From Polynucleobacter sp. AP-Kolm-20A-A1 (GTDB lineage: Bacteria > Pseudomonadota > Gammaproteobacteria > Burkholderiales > Burkholderiaceae): a stretch of 64,000 nucleotides of DNA. The notes beneath the pieces were generated by a model. The model had not been told where the DNA came from, searched no databases, and saw only the letters and a program-made list of their open reading frames with translations. Position 1 is the first letter of the stretch; every line of letters starts with the position of its first letter. Of the stretch, positions 19,613 to 30,136 are shown one piece after another. The position numbers and the translations under genes are program-made. Where the stretch lies: contig NZ_CP061315.1 of assembly GCF_018688315.1 (NCBI RefSeq), positions 1,612,001 to 1,676,000 of the forward strand, written 5' to 3'.

Positions 19613-20518
19613 ATGTTAAGCCCATCCCCAAATTCCACCAAGAAGGCATTTAGCCGGGTTGCACTTGTCGGCAAATTCCAGGCTGATGGCATCGAAGAAC
19701 ACCTCAAAGACTTGGCTAAATTGCTCTCAGACTTGGGTTGCGAGGCCTTTATTGAGTTTGATACAGCCACCCACCTCGCTCTTGCTGGCTACCCCACCAA
19801 AACGGCGAAAGACTTTGCCGGATCAATTGATCTGGTTGTGGTTCTTGGTGGCGATGGCACCATGCTTGGTATTGCCAGACAACTTGCAGGTAGCAATGTT
19901 CCGCTGGTAGGAATCAATATGGGACGCCTGGGATATATGACGGATATTCCCATTCAGTCCGTTCACACCACCTTACCTAAAATCATTGCGGGCGATTATG
20001 AAGCCGATACCCGCACATTGTTAGATGCAGTGGTTATTCGTAATGGTAAAGAAATTAATCGCGCACTAGCGCTGAATGATGTAGTTGTAAATCGCTCTGG
20101 AATTTCAGGCATGGTTGAGTTGGCCGTTCACGTTAATGGTTCTTTTATGTACAACCAACGTTCTGATGGCTTAATCGTCTCAACCCCAACAGGGTCGACT
20201 GCTTATGCACTCTCTGCTGGTGGCCCCATTTTGCATCCTCATGTAGCTGGCATTTTATTGGCGCCGATTGCGCCACACTCACTGTCTAACCGCCCGATTG
20301 TTCTGCCGCAAGATAGCGTTACCGTAATTGAGGTGGTTGATGGACGCGAGGTGATTGTGAATTTTGATATGCAGTCTCAAACGAATTTACAAAGCGGTGA
20401 CAAGATTGAAGTACGTCAATCTAATAAAACGATTGCCCTGCTTCATCCCAGCAATCACAGCGACTACAAAACCTTGCGCGAAAAGCTGCATTGGAATGAA
20501 TATCCATCGACATTCTGA
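19613..20518 (+). CDS. nadK: NAD kinase
   Basis: NadK phosphorylates NAD to NADP. The frame is open from 19538, but the natural start is ATG 19613 (301 aa, MLSPSPNSTKKAFSRVALVG). This avoids overlap with hrcA and places the first beta strand near the N-terminus. The catalytic VVLGGDGTMLG and the ALNDVVVNR and STPTGSTAYALSAGGPI motifs are all present. recN starts 26 bp downstream on the same strand and may be co-transcribed. Confidence 0.95.
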   Translation: MLSPSPNSTKKAFSRVALVGKFQADGIEEHLKDLAKLLSDLGCEAFIEFDTATHLALAGYPTKTAKDFAGSIDLVVVLGGDGTMLGIARQLAGSNVPLVGINMGRLGYMTDIPIQSVHTTLPKIIAGDYEADTRTLLDAVVIRNGKEINRALALNDVVVNRSGISGMVELAVHVNGSFMYNQRSDGLIVSTPTGSTAYALSAGGPILHPHVAGILLAPIAPHSLSNRPIVLPQDSVTVIEVVDGREVIVNFDMQSQTNLQSGDKIEVRQSNKTIALLHPSNHSDYKTLREKLHWNEYPSTF

Positions 20519-20544
20519 TGTCGAGCTTCTTGCTACGCTAATAC

Positions 20545-22215
20545 ATGCTTCAAACTATCTCACTTCGTGACTTTGTCATTGTTGATCAGCTTGAATTAGA
20601 TTTTTCTTCAGGCTTTACAGTGCTGACTGGTGAAACCGGTGCCGGTAAATCTATTTTGCTAGATGCACTTGGTTTGGTGCTTGGCGAGCGCGCTGATAGC
20701 AGCCAAATTCGTGAGGGTAGCAATCGCGCAGAAATCTCCGCCCTTTTTCGCATTGATCCTGAACAAGTTAAATCATTTAGCCAATGGCTTGATGAGCAGG
20801 GATTTCCGCTAGAGGATGATGGTCAAAGCTTATTGCTTAAGAGAACTGTGGAAAGCAATGGACGTAGCCGCGCTTTTATTAATGGCAGCGTTGCAACACT
20901 AGTCCAACTCAGAGAAGCCGGTGACCAACTAGTCGATATTCACGGACAACACGCACATCAGCTTCTATTAAAAGGTGGCGCCCAGCGCGAACTGCTGGAT
21001 CGACATGCTGGATTATTGCCACTAGGCATTGAAGTAGCGCAAGCATTTAAAACGGTTGCCGATTCTCGCCGTCGCTTAGAGCAAGCAGAAAATGCGGGTC
21101 AAGATATTGAGCGTGAACGTGAACGTCTAGAGTGGCAGCTTGAAGAGCTTAATGAACTCTCGCCACAAGAAGGCGAATGGACGAGCATTCAAAGTGAACA
21201 TGCAAGACTGGCAAATGGTGCCAAGCTGATTGGTGGCTGCCAAGAAGCAATTGAGATTTTGAGCGATGCAGATAACTCTCTCGAATCCAGCCTAACAAAA
21301 GTATCGGGCAATGTCAGCGCCTTGGCTGAACATGATCCAGCGCTTGCCGATATTAGCCAAGCCTTGGAGTCAGCCAGCATCCAGTTGGATGAAGCCATTC
21401 ACGGCCTTAATCGCTACCTTCAAAAACTAGATCTAGATCCCGCCAGACTGGCGCAGGTTGAAGAGCGTATGCAAGCGCTTCATGGCACCGCCAGAAAATA
21501 TCGCATCGAAGTTGAGGGCTTACCAATACTTCTTGCAGAGACAACAGAGCGATTAGAAGCGTTAACAGCCTCTCAAAATATTGATGCCCTACGCGAAAAG
21601 GTCAAGCTAGAAGAGGCTGCTTATCTCAAGCTAGCCAAACAACTTTCGCAAAAGCGTAGCAAGGCTGCATCCGAGCTGGGCAAACTCGTAACGGATGCGA
21701 TGCAGGACTTATCAATGGCTGGTGGTCGCCTAGAAATAGCACTTACTCCATTGAGTGAAGGTGGCTCTCATGGTCTTGAACAAATTGAATTCTTAGTTGC
21801 TGGTCACGCTGGCAGCACACCGCGCCCACTTGCCAAAGTGGCATCTGGTGGTGAACTAGCCAGGATTAGCTTGGCGATTAGCGTTATCACCAGCAAAGCC
21901 TCATTCACGCCAACCCTGATATTTGATGAGGTAGATGCAGGCATTGGTGGCGCAGTTGCTGAAACTGTTGGCAAGCTCTTGCACCAATTGGGGCAATCCC
22001 ATCAAATCTTATGCGTTACCCATTTGCCACAGGTAGCCGCCCAAGGCAATCATCACCTCAAAGTGAGCAAGTCACAAAATGCTGAAAAAACTGTTTCGCA
22101 AGTACAGATTCTTGGCAGAGCTGAACGAGTGGAGGAAGTGGCGCGTATGCTTGGTGGCACCACTATTACCGATACAACGCGTCGTCATGCTCGTGAACTA
22201 CTTGAGCAGAACTAA
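20545..22215 (+). CDS. recN: DNA repair protein RecN
   Basis: RecN is an SMC-like ATPase acting early in double-strand break repair. The 556-residue product begins MLQTISLRDFVIVDQLELDF and carries Walker A GETGAGKSILLDALGLVLGERAD (P-loop near residues 30-37). Coiled-coil arms span the middle, with heptad-rich segments around residues 155-215 and 265-385. The C-terminal ATPase half has the signature VASGGELARISLAISVI and Walker B TLIFDEVDAGIGG. No LexA-box-like operator was evident in the short gap after nadK. Convergent with glnE. Confidence 0.96.
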   Translation: MLQTISLRDFVIVDQLELDFSSGFTVLTGETGAGKSILLDALGLVLGERADSSQIREGSNRAEISALFRIDPEQVKSFSQWLDEQGFPLEDDGQSLLLKRTVESNGRSRAFINGSVATLVQLREAGDQLVDIHGQHAHQLLLKGGAQRELLDRHAGLLPLGIEVAQAFKTVADSRRRLEQAENAGQDIERERERLEWQLEELNELSPQEGEWTSIQSEHARLANGAKLIGGCQEAIEILSDADNSLESSLTKVSGNVSALAEHDPALADISQALESASIQLDEAIHGLNRYLQKLDLDPARLAQVEERMQALHGTARKYRIEVEGLPILLAETTERLEALTASQNIDALREKVKLEEAAYLKLAKQLSQKRSKAASELGKLVTDAMQDLSMAGGRLEIALTPLSEGGSHGLEQIEFLVAGHAGSTPRPLAKVASGGELARISLAISVITSKASFTPTLIFDEVDAGIGGAVAETVGKLLHQLGQSHQILCVTHLPQVAAQGNHHLKVSKSQNAEKTVSQVQILGRAERVEEVARMLGGTTITDTTRRHARELLEQN

Positions 22216-22232
22216 CAACACCCCACGCAATA

Positions 22233-25049
22233 TCAATTCGTAGCGTCTGAAGGTGCTTTAAATATCTCTAACCAGAGTGCTTGAACTGCATCTCTTGCTT
22301 GAATAAGCTCAGGCTCATCATCTAGACTTACCCGAGTTTTATCGGCCCCATCTAATCGCAAGCGATGCTGACGAGATCTCAATAGACGATAGGCGTCACC
22401 AACGGCTTTGGCTGCTTGCCCAGAAATCAATCCAACCTCACTGGCAATCTGCAGCAAGGCGATATTTCCCAAGTTACCAATTAGACGAGAGTGTTGATGC
22501 GCATAGGCCAACACTAAAAATTGCACAATGAATTCAATATCCACCATGCCCCCGGCATCATGCTTTAAATCAAACTCGCTATTCCCATTGGGATGACCTG
22601 CATGCACCTTGTGACGCATCTCTAAAATCTCTTTACGAAGATGGTCCGCATTTCGTTTTTGACTTAATACCTCTGAGCGCACGGCGTCAAAGTACACACC
22701 CACCTCAGGATCACCCGCAGAAAAACGGGCACGCGTTAAGGCCTGGTGCTCCCATACCCAAGCGGCGTTGTCACCTTCACGCATTTGGTATTTCTTAAAA
22801 GCTTCCGCACTGGTTACTAAAAATCCAGCAGATCCATTGGGACGTAAACGGGTATCAATCTCAAACAAACTACCGGTAGATGTAAATGCTGTCAGCCAAT
22901 TAATCATCCGCTTTGCAAGCAAGGCGTAAATTTCTTGAGCGGCATAATCTGCTTCATCCGCTTGATATAAAAATACCAAATCCAAATCAGAGGCATAACC
23001 CAATTCTTTGCCACCCAACTTTCCATAAGAAATAATCGCAAATGGAGAGTGCACATCTTGCGCAAGACCAAACTTTTGAGCTACTCCAGGCCAAACACGT
23101 TCGTAAGCTGTCTGCAAAATCAGATCTGCCAACGTGGATAGATGATCACTCACTCTTTCCACTGGAAGAGGTTTTGTCACACCAATACCCAAGTCTGTTA
23201 ACAAGGTAATAAAGGTCTCGTTGTGATGTGTGACACGCAAAACATCCATTGCCTGCTCTGATCCATCACCATCAGCCATCACATCATCTAGGCGCATATT
23301 CAAGTGGGCTTTCACCTCAGACCAATACTTCTCGGGCTCTTCGATTAAGGCCTTCTCTGTTTGCGCATTGAGCAGATGGTCCAATAAATGAGGGTGGCGA
23401 GTTAAATACTGAGCACCCCATTGCGAGGCTCTCAGTAAATCCAGAATGTTAGAGAGAGCTTTGGGGTATTCAGCCAAGATCGAAAGATAGGCGCTACGTC
23501 TTGCAATAGCTTCCAGTAAATCAAAAAAGCGTAATAGCGCTTGATCCGCATGTCCCCCGCTAGCACTATCAGACTGCAAAACTTCGGCAGCCTTGCGCAT
23601 CAAATTATCAAAAATCAGGCGACTTTTTTCAGGCAACAGTTTTTGCTTAGGGCTCTCTACCCATGCCGACCAACGCGCAGAAGACTCAGGAAAAAAGTGT
23701 TGGTCAGGAGCCCAGTCAAGCGCCAAGGGCGTCAATGCAAGGCGTGAACTATCGTCCAATAAAAATGCTTTTTCAAAAAGGGAGGCGACATTGTTCTGAT
23801 GGTGCTCCAGGTTCGCCATGAACTCGGTGGACTTTTCATTTGAATCTTGCATTGCATCCGCAAGACGTAAACGCACCACCTCGTCATCAGAAAGATAGTG
23901 AGTCTGCTGGTCATCCCACACTTGAATGCGATGCTCTAAGCGCCTCAGAAAAATATAGGCAGCTTGTAATGCATCCACATCAGCAGCAGGCAATATGCCG
24001 CATTGGAGCACGAGATTCAAGACCTCTAGCGTGGGGCGGACTCTAAAGCGAGGATCCGTACCACCGCGCATCAACTGAAACATCTGCGCTAAAAACTCAA
24101 TCTCCCGAATGCCGCCTCGCCCCAATTTGATGTCTCTTGAACGGCCTTGGTGACCAGAGGATCGCTTCTCAGCCTCACTCTGAATCTGTGCATGCAAATC
24201 TCTGATGGAAGCAATCACGCCGTAATCCAAATGTCTGCGATACACAAACGGGCGAATGAGTTGATCTAACTCTTTTTGGCAATGCGCAAAATCTGGGGAG
24301 CCTGGCAAGGGCGCTATTAACCGCCCCTTGATCCAGGCATAGCGCTCCCATTCCCTACCCTGCACTAGCAGATACTCTTCCAACATATCCAAACTGCAAA
24401 CTAGTGGACCCGAATCTCCATTGGGTCGTAGCCGCATATCCACTCGAAATACAAATCCATTTTCATCATGCTCAGCAAGCAACTTAATTAAGCGCTTGCC
24501 CATACGAGCAAACCACTCGTGATTCGAAAGACTTTTCGGCCCTCCACTAGTCTCGCCCTCATGCTCGTATAAAAAAATTAAATCAATATCAGAGGAGAGA
24601 TTTAACTCTAGTCCGCCGAGCTTACCCATGCCAACAACCATCAAAGACATTTCTGATTGGGTTGCGTTGCTCCAAGGTACTCCAAAGCGCTGTTTGAGAT
24701 CCTGGCGGGTATAAGTAATTGCAGCAGAAACAACCAGCTCAGCAAAGTGACTTAAGGCATGAGTCACTTCATGTAAATCAGCCATGCCATTGAGATCGCG
24801 GAATGCTACCCAAAGCATCAAACGCTGTCTTGCTAGGCGCAAGTTAGCCATCCACAGGGCCTCATCCTGCTCGGAGCCCTTTAAGTCAATATCGCACTCC
24901 CTGAGCAACTGCTCAATACCCGGAAGATCAACCTTCCTCTGCCCTTTGATGCGCAACCATTCCACCCACTCGGGCTTGGCGTTTAGCCAGCGACGAGCGT
25001 AAGTGGAGTTCTGCTCTAAAAATGCAATTTGTCGGGAAAATTCATCCAT
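22233..25049 (-). CDS. glnE: Bifunctional glutamine synthetase adenylyltransferase/adenylyl-removing enzyme
   Basis: GlnE adds AMP to and removes AMP from glutamine synthetase under control of PII proteins, tuning nitrogen assimilation. The 938-residue protein has two homologous nucleotidyltransferase domains. The N-terminal (deadenylylating) one contains GKLGGLELNLSSDIDLIFLYE around residues 142-162 and RLRPNGDSGPLV. The C-terminal (adenylylating) one contains GKLGGKELGYASDLDLVFLYQ and RLRPNGSAGFLV. Length and both metal-binding DxD pairs are as expected. It is transcribed alone on the minus strand and is divergent from the yhdP-like gene. Confidence 0.96.
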   Translation of the reverse strand: MDEFSRQIAFLEQNSTYARRWLNAKPEWVEWLRIKGQRKVDLPGIEQLLRECDIDLKGSEQDEALWMANLRLARQRLMLWVAFRDLNGMADLHEVTHALSHFAELVVSAAITYTRQDLKQRFGVPWSNATQSEMSLMVVGMGKLGGLELNLSSDIDLIFLYEHEGETSGGPKSLSNHEWFARMGKRLIKLLAEHDENGFVFRVDMRLRPNGDSGPLVCSLDMLEEYLLVQGREWERYAWIKGRLIAPLPGSPDFAHCQKELDQLIRPFVYRRHLDYGVIASIRDLHAQIQSEAEKRSSGHQGRSRDIKLGRGGIREIEFLAQMFQLMRGGTDPRFRVRPTLEVLNLVLQCGILPAADVDALQAAYIFLRRLEHRIQVWDDQQTHYLSDDEVVRLRLADAMQDSNEKSTEFMANLEHHQNNVASLFEKAFLLDDSSRLALTPLALDWAPDQHFFPESSARWSAWVESPKQKLLPEKSRLIFDNLMRKAAEVLQSDSASGGHADQALLRFFDLLEAIARRSAYLSILAEYPKALSNILDLLRASQWGAQYLTRHPHLLDHLLNAQTEKALIEEPEKYWSEVKAHLNMRLDDVMADGDGSEQAMDVLRVTHHNETFITLLTDLGIGVTKPLPVERVSDHLSTLADLILQTAYERVWPGVAQKFGLAQDVHSPFAIISYGKLGGKELGYASDLDLVFLYQADEADYAAQEIYALLAKRMINWLTAFTSTGSLFEIDTRLRPNGSAGFLVTSAEAFKKYQMREGDNAAWVWEHQALTRARFSAGDPEVGVYFDAVRSEVLSQKRNADHLRKEILEMRHKVHAGHPNGNSEFDLKHDAGGMVDIEFIVQFLVLAYAHQHSRLIGNLGNIALLQIASEVGLISGQAAKAVGDAYRLLRSRQHRLRLDGADKTRVSLDDEPELIQARDAVQALWLEIFKAPSDATN

Positions 25050-25090
25050 TCCCCCATCTTAATCCGACCCAGAAAACCCCTTAGGGAAGA

Positions 25091-25120
25091 TTGGCGATCG
25101 GGCGTGGGCTGACGGATAAT
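25091..25120 (+). promoter_or_regulatory. Candidate promoter of the yhdP-like gene giving a leaderless start
   Basis: TTGGCG (25091-25096) and GATAAT (25115-25120) are 18 bases apart, a good sigma-70 pair. The ATG of the yhdP-like gene is at 25128, seven bases after the -10 box, so transcription would begin at or next to the start codon. No Shine-Dalgarno sequence precedes the ATG. Confidence 0.55.
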
Positions 25121-25127
25121 AGAGCCC

Positions 25128-28100
25128 ATGCTGCAAAAGATCATTCCGTCCCGCCTCAAGAGCGTATTTGCAAAGCGTCCTCAAGGTTCCGGTGGGCCTT
25201 GGCGCAAACGCGCCCTCATCTTGGTTGGTTTGACTGCGGTACTTTTTGTGCTTGGCCATCTCACCGTAAGGTTTGTTATATGGCCACAAGTTGAAAAATC
25301 AAAAGCGTCAATTGAAAAACTTATTGGCGCCCGCATTGGTGTCGACGTATCAATAGATAAGTTGCAAGTATCTTGGACAGGCATCAGACCAGATTTTGAA
25401 ATTGAAGGTTTACGTTTTAATGGCAAAGGAAAAGTAGAGCCAACCCTTCAAGTGCAAAAAATTAGCGGGGAACTAAGCTGGAACTCTTTCTATCATTTGG
25501 CTCCTCACTTTCATGAGCTCTACCTCGAAGGAGCGCAAATTTATGCGCAGAGAAATCAAAAGGGGATCATCAGCATTGCCGGCATTACCACTGATAGCAA
25601 CTCAACTGATTATGGCTTTGAAAATTGGCTTTTTTCTCAAAACAATATCGACATTAAAGATGTCAAAGTAATCTGGGATGATCAGCTCAATAAAAAATCG
25701 ATTTCAAATATCGATATTCAAACGCTGTCCTTCAGCAATGGCATTCGCCGACATACTGGAAAACTCCAAACAACAACGCCCTGGACTAGCGGACCATTAG
25801 AGCTTGAAGTGAACTTTGCCCCACATCTTGGCGGCCAGGCCGGCAATTGGCGCGACTGGATTGGTACGGTCTCTTGGAATTTGACAGGGCTTAACCTAGA
25901 TCGACTTGCCAAAGAATTTGCATTGCCCCTCAGCGCTCTTGAGGGAAAACTTAGTACAAATGGAAAGCTAAAAATTGACAACGGCAAGCCCGATGGTGGC
26001 GAAGCCTTCATTGCTGCTGACAACCTAGTTATTCAGCTATCTAAAGGTGAAGATGCTATCGCCTTAGGAAGACTAGAAACAAATCTTAGCCAAGAAACTG
26101 ATAGTGGCCTTATCTCTGTCACCACTCAAAATTTTGCTTGGCGTGATATGGATAGTCCCAAAACAGCTCCACTAGAAAGCTTAAGTCCAATGACTTTCCG
26201 TTGGCGCCCCCCAGCGGCCGATGGAGAAATTAAAGAATTTGGTTTTTCATCACCAAAAATTTCTGTGGATGACGTAGCGCTATTTGCCTTAAATTTGCCT
26301 CTCTCTAAAAAAGTGCATGAGTGGATTAAAGCCTCAAGAGCGGATGGTGAATTGCAGAATTTAGATATCAGCTGGTCAGAAAGTAAATCCCCTTTATCGG
26401 CGCTCAACATTCCAGGCGGCTGGTTTAAGTCAAACAAGATCGACTTTTCAATTAGCGCTAAGTTGATTGATCTCAGCTTTGTTGGCATTAACAAATCAAT
26501 GCCTACTGTTTCCAATCTTTCTGGCTTTCTAACGGCAAATCAGAGCCAAGGTAGTTTTTCGGTTAACTCCAGCAACCTTGACTTAGAAATCAATGGCCTG
26601 TTAGCAGACCCTAAAATTCAACTGGACCAAGCCAATGGTCAAATCAATTGGTCAAAAAGCAAGGGAAGTTGGGTCATTAGTACGAAAAAGCTTTCCTTAA
26701 GTAATCCCGAGATTTCTACGAGTCTTAGCATTAACTACGTTATTGGCGGGCCTAAAAATCCTGACTCGATGTCTTTGGATATGGATTTTTCTAAAGCAAA
26801 ACTCGTTAGTGCATATCGCTATTTACCAGTAAGCATGGATAAAGATACTCAAACTTACTTAAGTAAAGCGTTTGCTGCTGGAGTGATTCAAAATGGCAGC
26901 TTGCATATCAAGGGAGATCCAAATGGAATCCCATTCCCCAAAGGAGTTGATGGTGAATTTTCTTTAAAGCTTCCGATTGCCGGAGCAACATTTAGTCCGG
27001 TACCCACTTCACCAGGGAACCAAGGTGCCTGGCCTGCATTCACTAACGTGAATGGCGTCATCGCCATGCAGAACTCAAACTTTACGGCGGACATTTCTAA
27101 AGCAAACTACAAGCAGGTCGCACTCAATCAATTCCACGCGGAAATTCCAAATGTTAGCGCAAACCAATTAGTGCTTTCTGTTAACGGCAATGCTCAAGGT
27201 GAGGCGCCACAGATGCTGGACTACTTGTTCGCCTCTCCGGTAGGTAAAAAACAAGTTAAGCTGGAAAAAAACTTGCAAATTTCAGGGCCGGCCAATCTTG
27301 TGCTGGGTTTAAAGTTCCCTCTCTCAGGAAGCGGGAACGGCAATACAGATATCCAACTGGACTTCCCTGGCAATAAGTTGCAATGGTCAGATTTGCCTCC
27401 TTTTGAGAATCTCAAAGGAAAGATTCGCATTACCGAAGTCAATCCAGAATTTGAAGATGTCACAGCCAATTTCCTTGGCGGCTCAATCAAGATCACAAGT
27501 GCCCCAAGGCCTCAAGGCAAGCAGAGTTTCAATATCTCAGGCGACATCGCTGCTGGCTTTATTAAGAATTATTTTTCTAATAATGCAAGCCCGCAATCAA
27601 CTGCCTTATTGCAAGCAATGAATGGGTCTGCAAAATACGAAGGCACCATTAACTTCAATAAAGGCGGCAGTGAAACTAGTCTTAAATTGGATCTTCGCGA
27701 CTGGGCTAGCAGTGCACCTGCCCCACTCAAAAAACCAGCAAGCTCACCAATGCTAGGCCAAGTCACTATTCGCACCAATGCCAGCTCAGACTTAAGTGCT
27801 GGTGCTGGCCGAATTTCTTGGAATGGAAAGATTGGTGATCAATACTATGTTCAGGGTGAATTGGGTAAGGATGATGAAATACGTCAAGCAATCGGTATTG
27901 GAGCGCCAGCAAACTTACCGCAGCAAGGCATTCAATTACACATCTCAAGTGGCGAGTTAAATCTAGATGCCTGGCAAGATTTTTTAAGCAGCCAAAATAA
28001 AAACAGTGCCACCCCTAAGAGCAGCAACCAAGGTGCAAGTAATCTTCAGATCTCAGGGCAAGTAAAAAAGCTCGGCTTATTTGATCGTATTTGGCCAGAC

Positions 28101-29276
28101 TTCAATCTCAGCGCAAATAATAAAAATAATGCATGGCAGATCAAAGTGAGCTCTCCAGCAATTGCTGGAAATCTGCAGTACCAAGAACCTAGCAATACTG
28201 ATTCAAGCGGCTTAATCAGTGGGCGCCTTGCGCACTTAAAAATTCCCGATGCAATCCCCAGTCCTATTAATACAAAAAAACCAAGCCCCAAAAAGACTTC
28301 AGGGGGCAGTAAGGTGGAGCCAAGCGCCATCCCCAGCCTAGACATCAGCATTGATGATTTTTTGTGGAGCAAAGCGCAACTTGGCCAGATTAAATTGAAA
28401 TCCAAAACCAGCGGCAATCTTCTGAAGATTGAATCGCTTCAAATTAGCAACCCCCAGGGTAATTCAACCCTTTCAGGTCAATGGCGAGGCGCCACCCAAG
28501 CTGACGTTGAACGCACCGAACTGAATGCTAATTTGGATGTAAAAGATGCGGGGCAAATCATTGCGCACTGGAGTAGTCAAAAATCAGTAGAGGGTGGCCA
28601 AGGTCAAGTGGGTGCCAATGCACAATGGGAAGGCTCACCATTCACGCCTAAATACGAAACGCTATCAGGCAAAGCGAATTTAAATCTCACAAAGGGACGC
28701 CTGCTAGAGGTGAATACTAGTGGCGCAAAGCTGCTAGACGTTCTCAGTCTGCAAAGCTTGTTGCGATTTGCAACCTTTGATCTCAAAGGAAGTCTTGGAA
28801 ACATTGTCACCAAAGGTACTCCTTTTAATTCGATTGATGCCGCATTTGATATCAATGCCGGTGTAGCTCAAACCAAACAATTCAACATGGTTTTAGATCA
28901 AGCACGTGTAGCAATGAATGGCCAGATCAATATTCCCAAGCAAACACAGGACTTACGTGTCACTATTTTCCCTACGATTGATGCCACTGCCGGATCATTA
29001 GCAGCCTTTGCAATTAATCCAATCGTAGGTCTTGGCGCTTTAGTGGGTCAGTACCTCATTACCAACCAAATTAATCGTAACTTGCAATCAGATTATTTGG
29101 TTCAGGGCTCATGGGAAAATCCAGAAGTCATTCCTCTAGATCAAAAAGGTCAGCCAATTGATTCCAAAACATTAGAGAATATTCGCAGCAAAGATTTACT
29201 GAAAGAGCAGGTCAAACCCAGCACTAACCCACCTTCTTCGCCAGCACCAAGCAGTCCTTCCAATCCAAGCAAATAA
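25128..29276 (+). CDS. YhdP-family AsmA-like lipid-trafficking protein
   Basis: A 1382-residue protein with one N-terminal membrane helix (residues about 26-49, ALILVGLTAVLFVLGHLTVRF) and a very long periplasmic part rich in beta-strand repeats. The C-terminal AsmA-like region (KYETLSGKANLNLTKGRLLEVNTSGAKLLDVL, AVAMNGQINIP-like) matches YhdP. In E. coli, YhdP and its AsmA-like relatives bridge the envelope and move phospholipids to the outer membrane; I infer the same here. The tail is proline/serine-rich (PSSPAPSSPSNPSK). The nitrilase-like and tldD genes follow immediately; yhdP beside tldD also occurs in E. coli. Confidence 0.88.
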   Translation: MLQKIIPSRLKSVFAKRPQGSGGPWRKRALILVGLTAVLFVLGHLTVRFVIWPQVEKSKASIEKLIGARIGVDVSIDKLQVSWTGIRPDFEIEGLRFNGKGKVEPTLQVQKISGELSWNSFYHLAPHFHELYLEGAQIYAQRNQKGIISIAGITTDSNSTDYGFENWLFSQNNIDIKDVKVIWDDQLNKKSISNIDIQTLSFSNGIRRHTGKLQTTTPWTSGPLELEVNFAPHLGGQAGNWRDWIGTVSWNLTGLNLDRLAKEFALPLSALEGKLSTNGKLKIDNGKPDGGEAFIAADNLVIQLSKGEDAIALGRLETNLSQETDSGLISVTTQNFAWRDMDSPKTAPLESLSPMTFRWRPPAADGEIKEFGFSSPKISVDDVALFALNLPLSKKVHEWIKASRADGELQNLDISWSESKSPLSALNIPGGWFKSNKIDFSISAKLIDLSFVGINKSMPTVSNLSGFLTANQSQGSFSVNSSNLDLEINGLLADPKIQLDQANGQINWSKSKGSWVISTKKLSLSNPEISTSLSINYVIGGPKNPDSMSLDMDFSKAKLVSAYRYLPVSMDKDTQTYLSKAFAAGVIQNGSLHIKGDPNGIPFPKGVDGEFSLKLPIAGATFSPVPTSPGNQGAWPAFTNVNGVIAMQNSNFTADISKANYKQVALNQFHAEIPNVSANQLVLSVNGNAQGEAPQMLDYLFASPVGKKQVKLEKNLQISGPANLVLGLKFPLSGSGNGNTDIQLDFPGNKLQWSDLPPFENLKGKIRITEVNPEFEDVTANFLGGSIKITSAPRPQGKQSFNISGDIAAGFIKNYFSNNASPQSTALLQAMNGSAKYEGTINFNKGGSETSLKLDLRDWASSAPAPLKKPASSPMLGQVTIRTNASSDLSAGAGRISWNGKIGDQYYVQGELGKDDEIRQAIGIGAPANLPQQGIQLHISSGELNLDAWQDFLSSQNKNSATPKSSNQGASNLQISGQVKKLGLFDRIWPDFNLSANNKNNAWQIKVSSPAIAGNLQYQEPSNTDSSGLISGRLAHLKIPDAIPSPINTKKPSPKKTSGGSKVEPSAIPSLDISIDDFLWSKAQLGQIKLKSKTSGNLLKIESLQISNPQGNSTLSGQWRGATQADVERTELNANLDVKDAGQIIAHWSSQKSVEGGQGQVGANAQWEGSPFTPKYETLSGKANLNLTKGRLLEVNTSGAKLLDVLSLQSLLRFATFDLKGSLGNIVTKGTPFNSIDAAFDINAGVAQTKQFNMVLDQARVAMNGQINIPKQTQDLRVTIFPTIDATAGSLAAFAINPIVGLGALVGQYLITNQINRNLQSDYLVQGSWENPEVIPLDQKGQPIDSKTLENIRSKDLLKEQVKPSTNPPSSPAPSSPSNPSK

Positions 29277-29282
29277 GTCTCT

Positions 29283-30116
29283 ATGAGTACATCAGAACAC
29301 TTCACGGAACTAAAGGTCGCCTCCATTCAGATGGTGTCGACCCCGGATTTGAAAGAAAATTTGTCGACAGCTAGTCGACTCATTAAGGCTGCTGCCAACG
29401 ACGGCGCCCAAGTCATTACGCTTCCAGAATATTTTTGTCTTATGGGCCTCAAAGATACCGACAAAGTTCAAGCTCGTGAAAGCTTTGGAAGTGGACCTAT
29501 TCAAGAACAGCTTGCCGCGTCAGCAAAAGAAAATGGTATTCATCTCATTGCGGGGACTATCCCCCTTAAAGCTAAAGATGAGAACAAGGTTTTAAATACC
29601 ACTCTCGCCTTTGATCCTCAGGGCAAGACAATTGGTCGGTACGACAAAATTCATTTGTTTGGCTTCCAAACGCAAACTGAACGTTACCAAGAATCTGAAA
29701 CTATTGAACCGGGAGAAATTCCAAGCCTTTTGAAAATTTCAGCTAATCAAGAAGTGTGGTCTTTTGGTCTGAGCATTTGCTACGATCTGCGCTTTCCAGA
29801 GTTATATCGCTCTCTAGGTCAAGTTGACTGCCACGTTATTCCTGCTGCCTTTACTTATACAACTGGTAAAGATCACTGGGAGATCCTCTTACGCGCCAGA
29901 GCTATTGAAAATCAATGCTACGTTTTGGCTTCAGCTCAAGGCGGCACACACCAAAACCAACGTCGTACTTGGGGTCATAGCATGTTGATTGACCCCTGGG
30001 GCGCAATCTTGGCCCAACTTCCAGAAGGCGAAGGCTTTATTTCTGGGGTTTTGTGCAAAGAAAAATTAAACGAGGTACGCTCTAAGTTACCCGCTCTTGC
30101 ACACCGCAGGCTTTAA
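29283..30116 (+). CDS. Carbon-nitrogen hydrolase (nitrilase superfamily, Nit-like)
   Basis: This 277-residue cytoplasmic hydrolase has the Glu-Lys-Cys triad of the nitrilase superfamily: glutamate in [12 protein letters not shown] (near residue 47), lysine in [10 protein letters not shown], and cysteine in [16 protein letters not shown]. The sequence is of the Nit1/Nit2 type, whose members act as omega-amidases or deaminated-glutathione amidases, so a metabolite-repair role is plausible but not proven. It starts 6 bp after the yhdP-like gene and ends 20 bp before tldD, so the three are probably one transcript. Confidence 0.88.
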   Translation: MSTSEHFTELKVASIQMVSTPDLKENLSTASRLIKAAANDGAQVITLPEYFCLMGLKDTDKVQARESFGSGPIQEQLAASAKENGIHLIAGTIPLKAKDENKVLNTTLAFDPQGKTIGRYDKIHLFGFQTQTERYQESETIEPGEIPSLLKISANQEVWSFGLSICYDLRFPELYRSLGQVDCHVIPAAFTYTTGKDHWEILLRARAIENQCYVLASAQGGTHQNQRRTWGHSMLIDPWGAILAQLPEGEGFISGVLCKEKLNEVRSKLPALAHRRL

Positions 30117-30136
30117 CGAAAGATCACCTGAACCAG